This document shows, piece after piece, positions 22,207 through 23,551 of a DNA stretch of 23,551 nucleotides. The stretch is from a virus: positions 1 through 23,551 of IMG/VR virus record IMGVR_UViG_3300044648_000615; one strand, written 5' to 3'. Numbering within the stretch: the stretch's first letter is position 1; the number at the start of each line of letters is the position of its first letter. The translations under genes were made by a program, and so were the position numbers. The notes below the pieces were generated by a model, which did no database searches, was not told where the DNA came from, and was given only the letters and a program-made list of their open reading frames with translations.

Positions 22207-22779
22207 TTACGACGATACATTTGGCTCATTGCCTCTATCTTCTGGAGCGACAAAAGCTATCGTGATGTTATGCACGGATTTCCTGGCATCCCCGCCCTCG
22301 TTGGTAACAGGTAATCTGTCGCCATATTTCCTGGGGGCAAGTCGTGCGGCATACCATTTGCGTGCGTCGATACGCAATTGTGCACGCGCAATAACCTCCC
22401 GGTTTATGATCTCCCGTCCCTTTTCATCGACATACGTATCTCTCGATCCCTCGTCCGAAATTTCGATGATTTCCTCCGCATAGGCATCCACGCAAAGCTC
22501 CTTGGCGCGTTGATATTGGCGCATGAGTTCTTCGTCACTCGCCAGCCAGTTCCATAAAACCCTCTGACTGATACCGACCTCCACGCACATCGCACGAGCC
22601 GATTTTCCAAGTGAAATGCCAGCAAAGATCGCGTCAAGTACCTCACGCCTCTTTATGGCTCGGCTGCTCTTTTTCGGACTCTCAGGCTCTACGCTTACTG
22701 CACCCTTTTCTGCTTCTTCGCTGGATACTTCACCCTCAAATTTACACATGCCCGGCTTTATCAGCGCTTCCCTCTCCAT
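22207..22779 (-). CDS. Terminase small subunit (Sf6-like)
   Basis: A 190-residue protein from ATG 22779, six bases after the Rz1 stop, with AAAAGGA upstream. After a Glu/Lys/Ser-rich N-terminal tail (about 1-40), residues about 44-82 form a helix-turn-helix (REVLDAIFAGISLGKSARAM, then GISQRVLWNWL). Further helices include RIDARKWYAARLAPRKYGDR, a hallmark of Sf6-type small terminases. The C-terminal ~35 residues are a beta-strand and disordered tail. It would assemble as a ring, recognise the pac site and hand DNA to the large subunit. Its position directly upstream of the large subunit confirms the assignment. Confidence 0.9.
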   Translation of the reverse strand: MEREALIKPGMCKFEGEVSSEEAEKGAVSVEPESPKKSSRAIKRREVLDAIFAGISLGKSARAMCVEVGISQRVLWNWLASDEELMRQYQRAKELCVDAYAEEIIEISDEGSRDTYVDEKGREIINREVIARAQLRIDARKWYAARLAPRKYGDRLPVTNEGGDARKSVHNITIAFVAPEDRGNEPNVSS

Positions 22780-22785
22780 TTCCTT

Positions 22786-23145
22786 TTACATGCTCCTCAT
22801 ACCTTTCTTGCATCCTCTCAATGCAGCAAGTAATTTGACCTCACATGCCGATCTTTCTTCTATTTCCGTACGCAGCGCTCTATTGATCGTCAGGGGGTCG
22901 TCGTTGATTGACACGCGATCAACCGCGTAGGCCGATTTGCACTCGGGCGGACTGTCAACGAGACAAGGGACAGCCACAGGTTTCTCGATCACCTGAGTCT
23001 GAATCACCGGCTTCCCCGCGCAACTGGCCAATAAGGTTGCAAAAACCAGCGCCAGGTGGGCTGGTAGGCAGCGATTGAATCGCGAGGAAGCGCTACGGCA
23101 ATACGCAAGGGTGGATCTAATCGGTCTGATGGCGGCTCTGCACAT
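22786..23145 (-). CDS. Outer-membrane spanin, Rz1-like lipoprotein
   Basis: A 119-residue protein from ATG 23145, overlapping the Rz-like gene by 29 bp in another frame. A rather long basic N-terminus leads to a hydrophobic stretch and lipobox (LVFATLLASC, lipidated C42). The mature part begins AGKPVIQTQVIEKPVAVPC and contains PPEC, typical of Rz1 proteins of Gram-negative phages. It ends in a helix (RALRTEIEERSACEVKLLAA). It would sit in the outer membrane and join the inner-membrane subunit across the periplasm to fuse the membranes in the last step of lysis. Only one in-frame ATG fits. The long pre-lipobox segment is slightly unusual. Confidence 0.82.
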   Translation of the reverse strand: MCRAAIRPIRSTLAYCRSASSRFNRCLPAHLALVFATLLASCAGKPVIQTQVIEKPVAVPCLVDSPPECKSAYAVDRVSINDDPLTINRALRTEIEERSACEVKLLAALRGCKKGMRSM

Positions 23146-23551
23146 ACTCTATCTGCTCTCTCGTGATTGCCTCATATTGATGTTCGGCTGCTACTGCTGG
23201 AAGGGCACGAGTTTTCTTTGCGCGACTCGTGTGCTTTGCCGCAACAGCCGCCGCATGACGCATTGCCTCAGTTGCATTCTTCTCCCTCTCAGCCGCCACT
23301 TCTGTCAACGTACTCATAGCTGTCCTCACCGATCGGATATCCAACGCGCACTTTTCGCTTGCCGCGGACAATATTGCATTCTGCGAATTCAAGCGCTGCA
23401 GCTGCGATTCAGATCGCCAATCACTGACAGAGTATCCACCGGTAAAAGCAAGCGCTGCAAAAATGGCACCCAGGATTACCGTAATCCTTGGTCTGATTGC
23501 CTCAATTACTGGTTCGATGGCGTTAATCACTGGTTTGAGTGCCGGAATCAT
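23117..23551 (-). CDS. Inner-membrane spanin, Rz-like (starts at window edge)
   Basis: At least 144 residues. The ATG at the very edge (23551) gives a sensible protein, but the frame could extend beyond the window. An amphipathic PVIxAI-repeated N-terminus (PVINAIEPVIEAIRPR) precedes a transmembrane segment at about 23-43 (ITVILGAIFAALAFTGGYSV). A long charged periplasmic coiled coil with one Cys follows. This is the N-in, single-pass layout of i-spanins. The 3' end overlaps the Rz1-like gene. It acts with that lipoprotein to disrupt the outer membrane at lysis. Matching holin and endolysin genes, if they are beside it, would lie outside the window. Confidence 0.82.
   Translation of the reverse strand: MIPALKPVINAIEPVIEAIRPRITVILGAIFAALAFTGGYSVSDWRSESQLQRLNSQNAILSAASEKCALDIRSVRTAMSTLTEVAAEREKNATEAMRHAAAVAAKHTSRAKKTRALPAVAAEHQYEAITREQIEYVQSRHQTD

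Noticed and set aside
1-23551. tRNA genes, CRISPR arrays, integrase or attachment sites
   Set aside because: I found no cloverleaf-like sequence, no regularly spaced short repeats, no recombinase gene and no candidate att core anywhere in the window.

Overview
The window is a continuous stretch of a tailed-phage genome or prophage. Every gene I can support lies on the minus strand, so transcription runs from position 23551 towards position 1. The layout is that of a short-tailed phage (podovirus): an Sf6-like small terminase, a PBSX/T4-type large terminase, a P22-like portal, a scaffold, a DUF4043-type major capsid protein, a jelly-roll-sized cement protein, short connector proteins, a T7 gp12-like tail nozzle and ejection-type internal proteins. 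The set recalls Bordetella BPP-1-like phages, and the lysis proteins are of Gram-negative type (spanins, SAR endolysin). A proteobacterial, perhaps betaproteobacterial, host is therefore likely, but no host gene, integrase, att site, tRNA or rRNA is present to fix it.

Region by region, in transcription order. (1) 23551-22786: an overlapping Rz/Rz1 spanin pair. (2) 22779-18948: small terminase, large terminase and portal. (3) 18934-14670: two receptor-binding cassettes placed between portal and scaffold. Each has a first protein with the same N-terminal adaptor and a second, enzyme-like protein: a parallel beta-helix in the first cassette and a polysaccharide-lyase-like fold in the second. The cassettes are separated by a broken second copy of the scaffold 5' end plus its leader. 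(4) 14470-11703: intact scaffold, major capsid and cement protein. (5) 11630-10310: connector/adaptor proteins. (6) 10307-8480: a tail-collar fibre protein, a cysteine-rich small protein and a putative fibre accessory protein. (7) 8378-7010: a second lysis-like cluster with two small membrane proteins, a lipoprotein and a signal-anchored GH24 endolysin. (8) 7013-1: tail nozzle, three small or repeat-containing structural proteins, a GNAT acetyltransferase and two ejection-type proteins.

Most genes are tightly tiled with ATGA, GTGA or TGATG junctions, which suggests translational coupling. Intrinsic terminators interrupt the operon at several points. Three of them sit within about 25 nt of the next start codon, leaving no room for a promoter, so they probably act as attenuators or need antitermination.

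The strongest unusual signal is a 440-452 bp diverged direct repeat (14198-14649 and 16319-16758) that flanks the second receptor-binding cassette and contains the terminator, leader and first ~90 codons of the scaffold gene. It looks like the scar of a recombination event that gave the phage two stacked receptor-binding cassettes. Other points of interest are a perfect-period 22-residue repeat array in a LamG-domain protein and two spanin-like gene pairs in one genome.
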